Shown here: piece by piece, positions 16,116 to 25,355 of the stretch
Layout: each line of letters opens with the position of its first letter
How positions within the stretch are numbered: the stretch's first letter is position 1
Assembly (NCBI RefSeq): GCF_025232395.1
Contig: NZ_CP065938.1
Coordinates: 434,001-498,000 of the forward strand
DNA: 64,000 bases
Direction of reading: 5' to 3'
Source: Taurinivorans muris
GTDB taxonomy: Bacteria; Desulfobacterota; Desulfovibrionia; Desulfovibrionales; Desulfovibrionaceae
Notes under the pieces: generated by a model
The model's database searches: none
Seen by the model: only the letters and a program-made list of their open reading frames with translations
Told to the model about the DNA's origin: nothing
Made by a program: the position numbers and the translations under genes

Positions 16116-17285
16116 ATGGTACGAAAGTTATATAACAAGAATTTATTGACTATGGAAGAAAAAAATACAGAAAAAAAAATTGCAGGCGAAAAGAAAACCG
16201 ACGAGAAAAACGTTGTTCTTGAAGCGGAATTGCTGCCTGATGATTTTTCTGATGAAGATACAGAACAAGATGATGATTTCGATTCTTCTGAGGACATATT
16301 AGGGCAGACGGATTTCATTGATGAAAAAGATTATCTCGATGTGATGAATTATGCCAATAATTCCATTGCGCTGGAAGAAAATCATGAAGACAATGCCGTA
16401 ATGGTCGCACCCCGCCATTTGCCTGCCGTTCAAGACAATTTGCAGCTGTATCTGCGTGAGGTGAGCAAGTTTCCTTTGCTTGAACCCGATGAAGAGGTTG
16501 CGCTCGCTAGGCGTGTGCGTGACAGCGGGGACAGTGAAGCCGCGTTTCGGATCATTTCTTCACACCTGCGTTTGGTTGTGCGCGTGGCTATGGATTTTCA
16601 GCGGCGCTGGATGCAAAATGTCCTTGATTTAATTCAGGAAGGTAATGTCGGGCTTATGCGGGCTGTCAATAAATTCGACCCTGATAAGGGCATTAAATTC
16701 TCTTATTATGCCACGTTTTGGATAAAAGCTTATATTCTCAAGTTTATCATGGATAACTGGAGAATGGTTAAAATCGGCACGACGCAAGCCCAGCGCAAGC
16801 TTTTCTATAACTTGAACAAAGAACGGCAAAAGCTTATTTCCCAAGGATTCGATCCTGATGAAAAAACCTTGTCGGAAGCTCTTGGCGTGAGTGTGGAACA
16901 AGTTGTGGAAATGCAGCAGCGTCTTGATACTAGTGATTTATCCCTTGATATGCCGACGAATAGTGATGACAACAGCGGTTCGACAAAACTCGATTTTCTG
17001 CCCGCTCTGACGGCGGGAGTTGAAAACAGTTTCGCCAGTGAGGAGTTATCCGATTTGGTGCGGTACAGTTTAAAAGACTTATTGCCTGATTTGTCCGATA
17101 AGGAGCTTTTCATCTTAGAGCACAGGCTGCTTACTGACGACCCCGTGACCTTGCGTGAAATAGGGGAAAAATATCATGTGAGCCGTGAACGGATCAGGCA
17201 ATTGGAAGCCCGTTTATTGCAAAAGCTGAAAACGCACTTGGGAACGAAAATAAAAGATTTTTCGGAAGAATGGATTCAATCGTAG
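16116..17285 (+). CDS. rpoH: RNA polymerase sigma factor, RpoH (sigma-32) type, with acidic N-terminal extension
   Basis: A 389-residue sigma factor. The core (from about residue 105) has region 1.2/2 (LQLYLREVSKFPLL, DLIQEGNVGLMRAVNKFD), the RpoH box TTQAQRKLFYNLNKER after region 2.4, and region 4.2 with helix-turn-helix TLREIGEKYHVSRERIRQLE. The first about 105 residues are strongly acidic and are not part of the usual 285-residue sigma-32. It would direct heat-shock transcription. The ATG at 16116 has no clear ribosome site; an ATG at 16152 is the alternative. A TPR lipoprotein, a LolB-like protein and rpiB follow closely. Confidence 0.85.
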   Translation: MVRKLYNKNLLTMEEKNTEKKIAGEKKTDEKNVVLEAELLPDDFSDEDTEQDDDFDSSEDILGQTDFIDEKDYLDVMNYANNSIALEENHEDNAVMVAPRHLPAVQDNLQLYLREVSKFPLLEPDEEVALARRVRDSGDSEAAFRIISSHLRLVVRVAMDFQRRWMQNVLDLIQEGNVGLMRAVNKFDPDKGIKFSYYATFWIKAYILKFIMDNWRMVKIGTTQAQRKLFYNLNKERQKLISQGFDPDEKTLSEALGVSVEQVVEMQQRLDTSDLSLDMPTNSDDNSGSTKLDFLPALTAGVENSFASEELSDLVRYSLKDLLPDLSDKELFILEHRLLTDDPVTLREIGEKYHVSRERIRQLEARLLQKLKTHLGTKIKDFSEEWIQS

Positions 17286-17293
17286 AGGGAACA

Positions 17294-19018
17294 ATGCGTA
17301 TCATATCACTTTTATTTCTCTTATTGGTTTTACAGGCATGTGTGCATTCTGAAGATTTGCAGAATACGCCTTTTTTGTTTCCTTTTGAAAAAGCCGGTTC
17401 GCAAAGCGGAGAAAATCCGGGAATGGAAATTTCTGAAAACGGTATGCGGACTTTTGCTTATTTGGGTTTGTACGAAGCCGTAAAACGCGATGATTATGAT
17501 AAAATAAAACTGTATTCTGATAAAGTTGTTGAAGAAAATCCGGAACCTTTGTTTTTGGCGGAAGCTGTCACTTGGTTTTATAATAAGGGGTATATGCAGG
17601 AAGCCAAGGTTTTACTGGAAAAATGCCTGCAAGCCATGCCTGATGAATTGCCTTTCATCCTGATGTATGCGGAGTTGTTGCAAACCATGCAGGAGGGCAA
17701 TTCCGATTTGTCTCCCGCTCTTGATTTGCTGAAAGCATATATCGGAAATCATCCGCAGGATTATAATGCGTATATAGAGCTCGGTGTCATTTATTATAAA
17801 CTTTTCCAATATGAAAACGCGTATTTTTCTTTCATGCAAATTCCGGAAAAGGAAAAAACGTCGTCTGTGTACGTGTATATCGGAATTTGTTTGGAAAAAA
17901 TGAAGCGCTACGATGACGCCAAGAAATATTTCAGCCGTGTGTTGCGTGAATTTCCGGAAGAAAAATCCGCTTTGCAGCATTTAGGCATGATTGCGGAGGT
18001 GCAGGGAAATTATGCTTTGGCACGAAAATATTATTCCCGTTTGCTGGAACTGGATAATTCCAATTATGATTACCTGCTGCGTTTGATTTCCATAGCGTTT
18101 AAAGAAGGAAATCATCAGAGGGCTTTCAATATCGCAAAAGAACATTTTAATTTTGATTTCATTGTTTCTGTTTCCTCCATGCTTATCCAGGAAGGCAGGC
18201 TTGATTTGGCTGAGGAACTTCTCAATAATCTCGGAACAATGGAAAATGCCCCGCGCGAATTGTTATATTTGCACGGTGCGCTGATTTACGAAGCGGATAA
18301 AGATAAAAAGCGAGCGTTGCCTTATTTGGGGCAGCTTACGGAAGATGACGAACATTATAAAAACGCCCAAGAAATCATTACCTATATCCATTTGGATAAC
18401 AACGAGTTTGACGAGGCGCTTCCGTATATTAAAAATCTGCAGGTTCTTTCTCCCGATGCAAAAAATTATAAGATATTGGAATATCAAGTGTATTTGTTTC
18501 AGGAACAATATGAACAGGCGTATGAAATCCTCTATGAATTTTTACAGGAATATCCGGAAGATAACCGTGCGAAATTTCGCTTTGCCTATACGTGCTTTCA
18601 TCTGAACGAAAAAGAAAAAGCCATGCGGATTATGAAAGAGATTTTACTTGCCGAACCTGACAATTACGATGCTTTAAATTTTGTGGGATATACTCTTGTC
18701 GAGCAAAATAAAGATTTGAAACAAGCGGAGGAGTATCTTTTAAAAGCTGATAGGTTAAATCCTAACCATGGGTATATTAACGATTCTTTGGCTTGGCTGT
18801 ATTATAAAAAAGGCGATTACGCAAAAGCGCTCGAATTTATTGAAAAAGCTATTTCATATTCCAAAAATATCGCAAAAGAAGATGCGACCATGTGGGAACA
18901 CTACGGCGATATTGCGCAAAAGCTCGGAAATTTTGACACAGCCCGTTCCGCTTATGAAAAATCTTTAAAAATCGAAAAAAACAGCGATGTTGAATTAAAA
19001 CTTAATAAATTGCATTAA
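17294..19018 (+). CDS. TPR-repeat lipoprotein
   Basis: A 574-residue lipoprotein. The signal MRIISLLFLLLVLQACVHS has a lipobox LQAC, and the rest is a chain of at least nine tetratricopeptide-like helix pairs (for example YENAYFSFMQIPEK, YDDAKKYFSRVLREFPEE, YALARKYYSRLLELD, FDTARSAYEKSLKIE). It is expected to be anchored to a membrane facing the periplasm and to act as a scaffold. The ATG at 17294 is chosen for GAGGGA just before it and because it yields an intact signal; it lies 8 bases after rpoH. The LolB-like gene follows after 10 bases, which suggests an outer-membrane lipoprotein context. Confidence 0.85.
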   Translation: MRIISLLFLLLVLQACVHSEDLQNTPFLFPFEKAGSQSGENPGMEISENGMRTFAYLGLYEAVKRDDYDKIKLYSDKVVEENPEPLFLAEAVTWFYNKGYMQEAKVLLEKCLQAMPDELPFILMYAELLQTMQEGNSDLSPALDLLKAYIGNHPQDYNAYIELGVIYYKLFQYENAYFSFMQIPEKEKTSSVYVYIGICLEKMKRYDDAKKYFSRVLREFPEEKSALQHLGMIAEVQGNYALARKYYSRLLELDNSNYDYLLRLISIAFKEGNHQRAFNIAKEHFNFDFIVSVSSMLIQEGRLDLAEELLNNLGTMENAPRELLYLHGALIYEADKDKKRALPYLGQLTEDDEHYKNAQEIITYIHLDNNEFDEALPYIKNLQVLSPDAKNYKILEYQVYLFQEQYEQAYEILYEFLQEYPEDNRAKFRFAYTCFHLNEKEKAMRIMKEILLAEPDNYDALNFVGYTLVEQNKDLKQAEEYLLKADRLNPNHGYINDSLAWLYYKKGDYAKALEFIEKAISYSKNIAKEDATMWEHYGDIAQKLGNFDTARSAYEKSLKIEKNSDVELKLNKLH

Positions 19019-19028
19019 GGAATTTTTA

Positions 19029-19802
19029 ATGAAATTTTGGTTAAAATTTTTATTTCTTATTTGGATTTGCGTGCAGATGAGCGCATGTGCCGCAAGTTCC
19101 GTGAGTTTGCCGAACATGGAGGAACAGGAAGGCAGGTGGAAAAAGTTCATTCAGCGGAGCATAGAGGAAAAGCCGTATGCCTTGCAGGGAAGTTTTCGCT
19201 TCGGGGACAGTAAAAATACCAACCGGGTCAATTATATTTTTTGGAGCAACGGTGCTGTGCCTTTGCGTTTGGATGTCATGGCCGGAGTCGGTGCGAGCAT
19301 TGCAAAAATTCTTGAAAGCAAAGAACGGATTTTAATGTATTTTGTTCAGGACAAGCAAGCTATTCTCATGGATAATTTTGATGAAATAAATCCGCTTGTC
19401 AGCCTTGGCATGCCTGTTCCTTTTTCTTTTTATGAAATGTCGCTTTTGCTCCGCGGTGGATTTAATCAGGTTTTGCAGGATATTCATTTGGATAGTGTTA
19501 AATCCAAGAAAGCAAAAACTGATTATAAGAAATATACCTATTATTTCAGTAGCTTGAAAATGGATGGTTTGGTGCAGCTGAATAAGGACGGTTTGCCTGT
19601 GCACTGTGAAATTAACAACGAATGGGCTTTTGACATAGTGTATGACGATACCGCCAAACTCCCTTCCCGGGTTGTGATTTCATCGCTTCTTGATGATTAC
19701 AGAGCGATTTTGCTTGTGAAAGAACGGAGTTATCCTAAGGAGTATACGGAGGAAGATTTGCGGTTTCCTTTGCCTGACGGTACGGAAATTTTAAATAATT
19801 AG
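19029..19802 (+). CDS. LolB-like outer-membrane lipoprotein
   Basis: A 257-residue lipoprotein: signal peptide with lipobox MSAC (Cys at residue 20) followed by a beta-rich domain starting YALQGSFRFGD, the kind of open barrel seen in LolB, which takes lipoproteins from LolA and inserts them in the outer membrane. Similarity is by pattern only (the LQGSFRF strand and the exposed-loop region); E. coli LolB is about 207 residues, so it is longer. The last 40 residues (DDYRAILLVKERSYPKEYTE) resemble DUF4292/LolB relatives. Between the TPR lipoprotein and rpiB, all in one operon. Confidence 0.6.
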   Translation: MKFWLKFLFLIWICVQMSACAASSVSLPNMEEQEGRWKKFIQRSIEEKPYALQGSFRFGDSKNTNRVNYIFWSNGAVPLRLDVMAGVGASIAKILESKERILMYFVQDKQAILMDNFDEINPLVSLGMPVPFSFYEMSLLLRGGFNQVLQDIHLDSVKSKKAKTDYKKYTYYFSSLKMDGLVQLNKDGLPVHCEINNEWAFDIVYDDTAKLPSRVVISSLLDDYRAILLVKERSYPKEYTEEDLRFPLPDGTEILNN

Positions 19803-19810
19803 AGGTGGAT

Positions 19811-20248
19811 ATGGCTAAAAAGGTTTTTATTGCTTCAGACCATGCAGGTTTTTGTTTAAAGCAGATTCTTGTGCGGCATTTACAGGAAAAGGGGCATGAT
19901 GTCTTTGACTTGGGACCTGAGCAAGCGGTAAGCTGCGATTATCCCGACAGTGCGTTCAAAGTAACGGATAAGCTGCTTGAAAACGAGGGAGCTTTCGGCA
20001 TTCTTATTTGCGGAACCGGTATCGGTATGAGCATGGCTGCCAATAAAGTGAAAGGAATACGCGCGGCGCTTGCGTCCTGCGAGTTTCATGCCCGTGCTTG
20101 CCGTGAGCATAATAATGCGAATATTTTGTGTCTTGGCGAACGGGTAACCGGTGCGGGGCTTGCTGTGAATTTGGCGGATATTTTCCTTGAAACGGAATTT
20201 CTTGAGGGCAGGCATTTGCGCAGGATAGAATTATTCAATATGAAATAA
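19811..20248 (+). CDS. rpiB: Ribose-5-phosphate isomerase B
   Basis: A 145-residue LacAB/RpiB-family enzyme interconverting ribose 5-phosphate and ribulose 5-phosphate. Motifs: IASDHAGFCLK at the N-terminus, DYPDSAFKV, and GILICGTGIGMSMAANKVKG with the catalytic Cys, then REHNNANILCLGERV. The start ATG at 19811 has AGAGG 5 bases upstream; a GTG at 19805 overlaps the ribosome site. Last gene of the rpoH unit, followed by a terminator. Confidence 0.93.
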   Translation: MAKKVFIASDHAGFCLKQILVRHLQEKGHDVFDLGPEQAVSCDYPDSAFKVTDKLLENEGAFGILICGTGIGMSMAANKVKGIRAALASCEFHARACREHNNANILCLGERVTGAGLAVNLADIFLETEFLEGRHLRRIELFNMK

Positions 20249-20254
20249 AAAAGA

Positions 20255-20280
20255 TAAGGGTAAGAATTTACCCTTTTTCT
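20255..20280 (+). terminator. Rho-independent terminator after rpiB
   Basis: AAGGGTAA pairs with TTTACCCTT around a short GAA loop at about 20256-20275, followed by TTTCTTT. The hairpin overlaps the last codons of the convergent mutY gene. Confidence 0.75.
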
Positions 20281-21395
20281 TTATGGTTTTGATGGGCTTT
20301 TCTGTGGTGCGACGGCATGGCGGATTGTTCCGTATTTTTTGTCCAAACATACGGTCCTGTGCCGGATATGTTTTTATTGATGATTTGTTCAAATTCCTCT
20401 GTCACATGCCAAGAAAAAAAGTATGCCGTAAGTTTGTGATTGGTATAATTGGAAGTGACGCAAAATGCGTTATCCGAAATGTTTTCTTCAAGTATTGCTT
20501 TAGGTATTTTAAACGTTTCGGATATTTCAATAAGAATGCTCTGCCTTGCCACGTTCTGCTTTTCTTCCGCTGATGACGCATTGTCAAAAATGATGGTATC
20601 AATGCCGAAATATTCCCATAGGGTATTCCAAAGTTTCTGATTGGTCCTTTGCCGTAATAATTCCTCATTGTTGCTGTTGGTTATGATACAAAAACTGGCG
20701 AGAACGGGAATTATTTCTTTTTTCGCTTTTGGTACCGGGCGTTCCCGCTCAAGATTGAGTTTTTTGCTTTCACAATAGGGAACAAGAGGACAATTTGCGC
20801 ATTGCGGAATTTTTTTGCAGACAAGGGCGCCCAGTTCCATCAATGCCTGATTATAGGTTCTTGCTTTGCCGTGCGGGAGCAGTTCCTGCGCCAAGGGCTT
20901 GACCGCTTTTTTTAGATTTTTGTCAGTGCAGTTGAAAAGCCTTGCAAATACACGTTCGACATTTGCGTCGACAACAGCATAATCTTTTTCAAAGGCTATG
21001 CCCATGATAGCAGATAGCGTATATTCGCCTATTCCTGCGAGGGAGCGGATTTTAGCTTCATCGCAGGGGATTTTTCCGTTGTAAGTATTGCTGATGATTT
21101 TTGCGCTTGCGTAAATGTTTCTCGCTCTCGAATAATAGCCAAGTCCCTCCCAAAGCTGCAGGACTTTTTCAAGAGAAGACTCCGCAATGGAATCAGGAGT
21201 CGGAAATTCCTGCATCCAGCGGTTAAAATACCGCACGCCCCTTTCCATTTGGGTTTGCTGCAGCATCATTTCCGAAATCCAGACATGGTAAGGGCTATAC
21301 GTCTTACGCCAAGGCAAATCGCGTTTATTTTGTTCAAACCAAGAAAATAAACTGCATATGAAATTTTGTTTGTCGAATAAAATTTGCTTGCTCAT
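20268..21395 (-). CDS. mutY: A/G-specific adenine DNA glycosylase
   Basis: A 375-residue base-excision enzyme that removes adenine opposite 8-oxoguanine. The N-terminal domain begins with WRKTYSPYHVWISEMMLQQTQ, has the helix-hairpin-helix region LAGIGEYTLSAIMGIAF with the catalytic Asp nearby (VVDANVERVFARLF), and the [4Fe-4S] loop CKKIPQCANCPLVPYCES (Cx6Cx2Cx5C). The C-terminal third is a MutT-like domain for 8-oxoG recognition. Length is typical. Monocistronic on the minus strand; its 3' end overlaps the rpiB terminator. Confidence 0.95.
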   Translation of the reverse strand: MSKQILFDKQNFICSLFSWFEQNKRDLPWRKTYSPYHVWISEMMLQQTQMERGVRYFNRWMQEFPTPDSIAESSLEKVLQLWEGLGYYSRARNIYASAKIISNTYNGKIPCDEAKIRSLAGIGEYTLSAIMGIAFEKDYAVVDANVERVFARLFNCTDKNLKKAVKPLAQELLPHGKARTYNQALMELGALVCKKIPQCANCPLVPYCESKKLNLERERPVPKAKKEIIPVLASFCIITNSNNEELLRQRTNQKLWNTLWEYFGIDTIIFDNASSAEEKQNVARQSILIEISETFKIPKAILEENISDNAFCVTSNYTNHKLTAYFFSWHVTEEFEQIINKNISGTGPYVWTKNTEQSAMPSHHRKAHQNHKEKG

Positions 21396-21434
21396 TGCAA
21401 AAAATTTAACGTATTTTTTTTATAAATTCAAGAC

Positions 21435-21463
21435 TTGCTTTTTTCACGGCTTTTCGACACAAT
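21435..21463 (+). promoter_or_regulatory. Probable sigma-70 promoter of the cyclophilin gene
   Basis: TTGCTT (21435-21440), 17 bases, CACAAT (21458-21463). The start would be about 21470, with AAGGAATAGGT as ribosome site before ATG at 21491. Confidence 0.5.
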
Positions 21464-21490
21464 AAGAAAAATTTTATAAAAGGAATAGGT

Positions 21491-21997
21491 ATGAGCAATC
21501 CGATTATTTTAATGGAAACTTCTTCCGGGGATATTTTATTGGAATTATTTGAAGATAAAGCACCCGTCAGCGCTGCGAATTTTTTAAAATATGTTGATGA
21601 GGAATTTTACCAAAACACTATTTTTCACCGTGTGATCAAAGACTTCATGATACAGGGCGGCGGCTATACCGTGCGTTACGAAGAAAAGCCCACCCATGAG
21701 CCTATTCGCAATGAAGCCGGCAACGGCTTGAAAAATTTGCGCGGCACGCTTGCTATGGCGAGAACCGCCGATCCTCACTCCGCTTCCGCTCAATTCTTTA
21801 TCAATACTGTTGACAATCCGGATCTTGATTATCAAAGAGACGCGGATGAAGAATACGGTTATTGCGTGTTCGGGCAAGTGATTGAGGGCATGGACGTTGT
21901 GGATAAGATTCAGAAACTGAAAACAAAGCCTCAAGGCGAACACGATGATGTGCCTGTTGATATGGTCGTCATTACCGGTATGAGTCGTTTTGAATAA
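21491..21997 (+). CDS. ppiB: Cyclophilin-type peptidyl-prolyl cis-trans isomerase
   Basis: A 168-residue cytoplasmic prolyl isomerase without signal peptide. Active-site pattern FHRVIKDFMIQGGG (Arg and Phe-Gln region), RGTLAMARTADPHSASAQFFIN and CVFGQVIEGMDVVDKI are all standard for bacterial PpiB. It accelerates proline isomerisation during folding. Stands alone between mutY and the mscS gene and ends in a terminator shared with the latter. Confidence 0.93.
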   Translation: MSNPIILMETSSGDILLELFEDKAPVSAANFLKYVDEEFYQNTIFHRVIKDFMIQGGGYTVRYEEKPTHEPIRNEAGNGLKNLRGTLAMARTADPHSASAQFFINTVDNPDLDYQRDADEEYGYCVFGQVIEGMDVVDKIQKLKTKPQGEHDDVPVDMVVITGMSRFE

Positions 21998-22002
21998 AAA
22001 AT

Positions 22003-22037
22003 ACACATAAGAAAAAAAGCCTTTTTTTCTTATGTGT
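22003..22037. terminator. Bidirectional terminator between ppiB and the MscS-type gene
   Basis: ACACATAAGAAAAAAAG (22003-22019) is the reverse complement of CTTTTTTTCTTATGTGT (22021-22037), giving a long hairpin with T-runs on either strand. It touches the stop codon of the convergent channel gene. Confidence 0.8.
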
Positions 22038-24364
22038 TATTTGCCGCTTTCAAGCTGTTCAAGCTTTGTATCGGACTGGTTTTGGTGAATATGAATATCC
22101 GTTTGCGGAAATGGTATTTCAATGCCCTTTTCTTTAAAGGCGTTATTGATGGCGAGGCGCAGTTTTGCCATAATTCCCGCAGCATTGTTCAAATCAGCCA
22201 CCCAAATCCTGAGTTCGAAATCAAGGGAGCTGTCCCCGAAGTTCGTAAAAAGAAAACTAGGTTCGGGATAAGAAAGCACATCGGGATTGTTTTTCACTAC
22301 CTGCATGACTATGTCGGTCACAAGATCCAAATCTGTGTTATAGGCGACATTGATCAAAATGGTTTTTCTCACCATTTTGCCGTTATGCGTCCAGTTGGTG
22401 AACGTTGAAGATAAAAAGGCGGAGTTCGGCACGAAAATAACGGCGTTTTCAGCGGTTTTTATTTGGGTAGCCCTCAGGCTTATTTTTTGGATGACGCCGC
22501 TTATGCCCGCAACGTCGACAACGTCTCCTTCACGGATATTTTGTCCGAAAATCAAGGAAAAACCGCTGAAAATATTTTGAACGAAACTTTGCAGACCAAG
22601 ACCGATACCGACAGAAAGACCCCCGGCAACAACTGTGATGCTCGTCAGGCTGAAACCTAAGATGTTGAGGGCGTAAAGGAGAAAAAGCGCCCAACAGCCG
22701 AAGTTTATCGCTGTTTTTATAGGCGTTGTCAGGCTTGAAATCGAATTGTTCGTATTTTTATCCAGATTGTTGTCAATGAAGTTGTTCAAAACCTTGATAA
22801 TGGATTTTGTGATGTAAAAGGCGATAAAAATAGTGAAAATTTGCAAGGTGTTGACAGAAACCGTGCCGAAATTGAAATCAAGGTTGCTGAAGTTTTTAAT
22901 AAGGTAAATTCCGCCGGGATAAGCGAATATCCAAGTAAACGGAGCAAGGAGGCAAATGAGCAGGAGAACGGGAAAAAGAAATGCGTAAGCCAATTCATAG
23001 GCAAAGGTGTTTGTTGTCTTCGCCTGCAAATAATCTTGGGTGATTTTCGCCAGATGAATAACGCCGAAAGCGAGGTATATGCCGACGCCTAAGCAAATGT
23101 ACAAAAGCGTGATAAGTATGGAAAGTCTTGCGAGACCGCTTGGCGTAATCAGAATGCCGATAATGTTGACAATTAAAAATCCCCCCATGATGTATTGGCA
23201 TATTTTGGATTTTGATTTAGGTGTTTTTATCAGCGTGTAGACGGTGACAAGCAAAATAATGGTCCAAATGAAAGAAAGGGTCAGGATAAGGGGCGTAAAA
23301 GTCAAAAGGGCGAGGCTCGCGAAGAGGACAGGCACGAAAATCCGTATGGAGGGTTTGGAAGGCGCTTCAGGGTCATGCAGCGTATGCAAAATAAACGCGA
23401 GCCGAATGAGGCCGTGGCACATTAAAACAGCGCTTATGCCCATGCTGATTTGATAAATCGTATGGTTTTGAAGCGAGCCGTAGTAGAAAGCTATGCCCAG
23501 CAAGATATAAGGCATGCCTTGTTTTAAAATGCGTTTCCATGCGTTGTGAATGGTTTCCGGAAGTTTTTTGGTGAATTTGACGGAAGAATACAAAGGCACA
23601 CCAAGGATAATGAGAACGGTAAGCACCCGGATAGTGAACAAAATCCATGCTTCCGAGGTATTTGGCAAATCATTTCTGAGTGTTCTTGCCGTCGTGCTGA
23701 AAACATCTTTAAAATTTTTGATTTCGTTTTGCCAGACAAGGGAACTGAAAAGGTTGTCTGTTGCGTTCAGATAATAATCAAGCCAAAGTTTAGGCAGGAT
23801 TTCTTCGAAATTATTGGACAGTTTATTAATATCACCCAACAGTTCCTGAGTTTTGGGCAGTTGCTTGGAAAGGGTTTTGTTAAGTTCCTGATAATCCGCA
23901 AGCAGATTTTGCGCTTTTGCGTTTAATTCTTCAACATTCGGAGAATCGATGATTTTAAAATTCGTAATGATGGAATTGAGCTGGGCAATTCTTAAATCAA
24001 TGGTTTTCTGCGCCTCTTCAAGAGGAGTGTAATGGGCTTTGAGTTCTGCATGCAATTCATTGATTTGTTTTGTTAAAATAGAACGCGCATTAGGAGAGAG
24101 CGAACCGTTTTCAAAAATACTTGAAAGGCTGTGGAAATTGAGCGATATTTCATTTGTCTTATTCGTCAAATCAAGCAGGTTGTTGTTTAAATTTTTCTGC
24201 AATGCTTTGTATTCATCTTTAATTGTGTCAATTTCTCTTTTTTGGCTTTCAATCAAAGAAAGAACAATGTCAGAAACCTGTTCGGCTCTTGCGTTGGCTG
24301 TGAAAGCGAATAACCATGCAAAACAAAGAAGAAGAGAAAGTAATTTCAATTGTTTTGTTTTCAT
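22037..24364 (-). CDS. Large MscS-family mechanosensitive channel (MscK/YbdG-like layout)
   Basis: A 775-residue inner-membrane channel. A signal peptide (MKTKQLKLLSLLLC..., cleavage near ANARAE) precedes a periplasmic coiled-coil domain (residues about 30-210), then roughly eight to ten membrane helices and the MscS core: pore helix VVAGGLSVGIGLGLQSFVQN and beta domain GDVVDVAGISGVIQKISLRAT with PNSAFLSSTFTNW. It would open on membrane tension and release solutes on osmotic downshock. The ATG at 24364 is chosen over one at 24400 because it gives an intact signal and an 8-base gap from the upstream gene. It is the last gene of the tol operon. Confidence 0.88.
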   Translation of the reverse strand: MKTKQLKLLSLLLCFAWLFAFTANARAEQVSDIVLSLIESQKREIDTIKDEYKALQKNLNNNLLDLTNKTNEISLNFHSLSSIFENGSLSPNARSILTKQINELHAELKAHYTPLEEAQKTIDLRIAQLNSIITNFKIIDSPNVEELNAKAQNLLADYQELNKTLSKQLPKTQELLGDINKLSNNFEEILPKLWLDYYLNATDNLFSSLVWQNEIKNFKDVFSTTARTLRNDLPNTSEAWILFTIRVLTVLIILGVPLYSSVKFTKKLPETIHNAWKRILKQGMPYILLGIAFYYGSLQNHTIYQISMGISAVLMCHGLIRLAFILHTLHDPEAPSKPSIRIFVPVLFASLALLTFTPLILTLSFIWTIILLVTVYTLIKTPKSKSKICQYIMGGFLIVNIIGILITPSGLARLSILITLLYICLGVGIYLAFGVIHLAKITQDYLQAKTTNTFAYELAYAFLFPVLLLICLLAPFTWIFAYPGGIYLIKNFSNLDFNFGTVSVNTLQIFTIFIAFYITKSIIKVLNNFIDNNLDKNTNNSISSLTTPIKTAINFGCWALFLLYALNILGFSLTSITVVAGGLSVGIGLGLQSFVQNIFSGFSLIFGQNIREGDVVDVAGISGVIQKISLRATQIKTAENAVIFVPNSAFLSSTFTNWTHNGKMVRKTILINVAYNTDLDLVTDIVMQVVKNNPDVLSYPEPSFLFTNFGDSSLDFELRIWVADLNNAAGIMAKLRLAINNAFKEKGIEIPFPQTDIHIHQNQSDTKLEQLESGK

Positions 24365-24372
24365 ACGTATAC

Positions 24373-25353
24373 CTATTTTGTAATGTTGAATGTTAACCAA
24401 ATGCTTTGCTCCGTTTTGTCAGGCAATGGGGCATAAACCACTTCCTTTGTCAAAACGCGCAAAATTTCGCCATCAAGAATTGTGTTTGCTGAACTTTTTG
24501 TTATGGCTGCATTTTTTAATTTTCCTTCAGCCGATACGTCAATACGGGCAATGACTTGGTGTTTGCCTTGCACGTTGGAAGGAATACGAATTTTGGGAGA
24601 AGCCTGCCTCAATATGTCCTGTGAATAGGTTTGTATAAATTGCGCAGGGTCGGCTAGATCTTTAGAGGGCGGCTGCAAAGCTTCTTCTCTGGAAATGACC
24701 ATGGTCTGAGGCTGGGGTTTGGTTGCCAAAGGCAGAGAAGAGGCGGTGTTTGCCGCTGCGTCCGTTTCCGGGTTTTGCTTTTGAACTGTCTGATTTATTT
24801 TGCTTTGCCGCGGCAGGGCATTTTCATCCGTAATTGCGCTTTCATCAATATTGACTTGGGCGTTTTTTTGGATTTCGTGAATGGGATTTTCAATCGGGTT
24901 TTTTATTTTGTCAACTTGTTCTTTGCCTGATATTGTTTGTTCCGTCGCATTAACAGTCTGTTTTATGTCCTGTTTTGCCGCTGCGGGCAGAAAAGGCTTG
25001 TCGTCATGCACGAAGCTTAGGTAAATTTCTCCTGTGTCGTTTGCTTCCAATGGTGGAAATTGACCGATTTCCGCAACGGTTCGGCAAATGGAATTATCCG
25101 TATCGGGCGAACTGGAATTATGCCTGATTTCGCAGGAATAGGGTCTGCCGTCTTGTGCCATGCGTATTGTTATTGCTGTTACGCCCGTCACTTCGATTTG
25201 CGGTTTTTTCCATTTTGTCAAAATGGTGTTTAATATTCTTTCACCATAATTGGCGGCAAGAAAAGGTTTTGTTTCTGAAGACGCCGTGAGGGCATTGGCG
25301 GAATGATATGGGATCATGCCGAGGAATAAAGCAAAAAATAATGTTCTTTTCAT
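24373..25353 (-). CDS. Secreted protein with two TonB/TolA-C-like domains
   Basis: A 326-residue protein with a cleavable signal peptide (MKRTLFFALFLGMIPYHSANA) rather than a membrane anchor. Residues about 35-110 (YGERILNTILTKWKKPQIEV ... VTAITIRMAQDGRPYSCEI) and about 240-326 (YSQDILRQASPKIRIPS ... VIARIDVSAEGKLKNAAI) each resemble the C-terminal domain of TonB/TolA proteins, joined by a long polar Gln/Asn/Thr-rich linker. It directly follows tolA (2 bases), where tolB would usually lie. A soluble periplasmic link in the Tol system is inferred; no relative is known to me. Confidence 0.65.
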   Translation of the reverse strand: MKRTLFFALFLGMIPYHSANALTASSETKPFLAANYGERILNTILTKWKKPQIEVTGVTAITIRMAQDGRPYSCEIRHNSSSPDTDNSICRTVAEIGQFPPLEANDTGEIYLSFVHDDKPFLPAAAKQDIKQTVNATEQTISGKEQVDKIKNPIENPIHEIQKNAQVNIDESAITDENALPRQSKINQTVQKQNPETDAAANTASSLPLATKPQPQTMVISREEALQPPSKDLADPAQFIQTYSQDILRQASPKIRIPSNVQGKHQVIARIDVSAEGKLKNAAITKSSANTILDGEILRVLTKEVVYAPLPDKTEQSIWLTFNITK

Positions 25354-25355
25354 GG

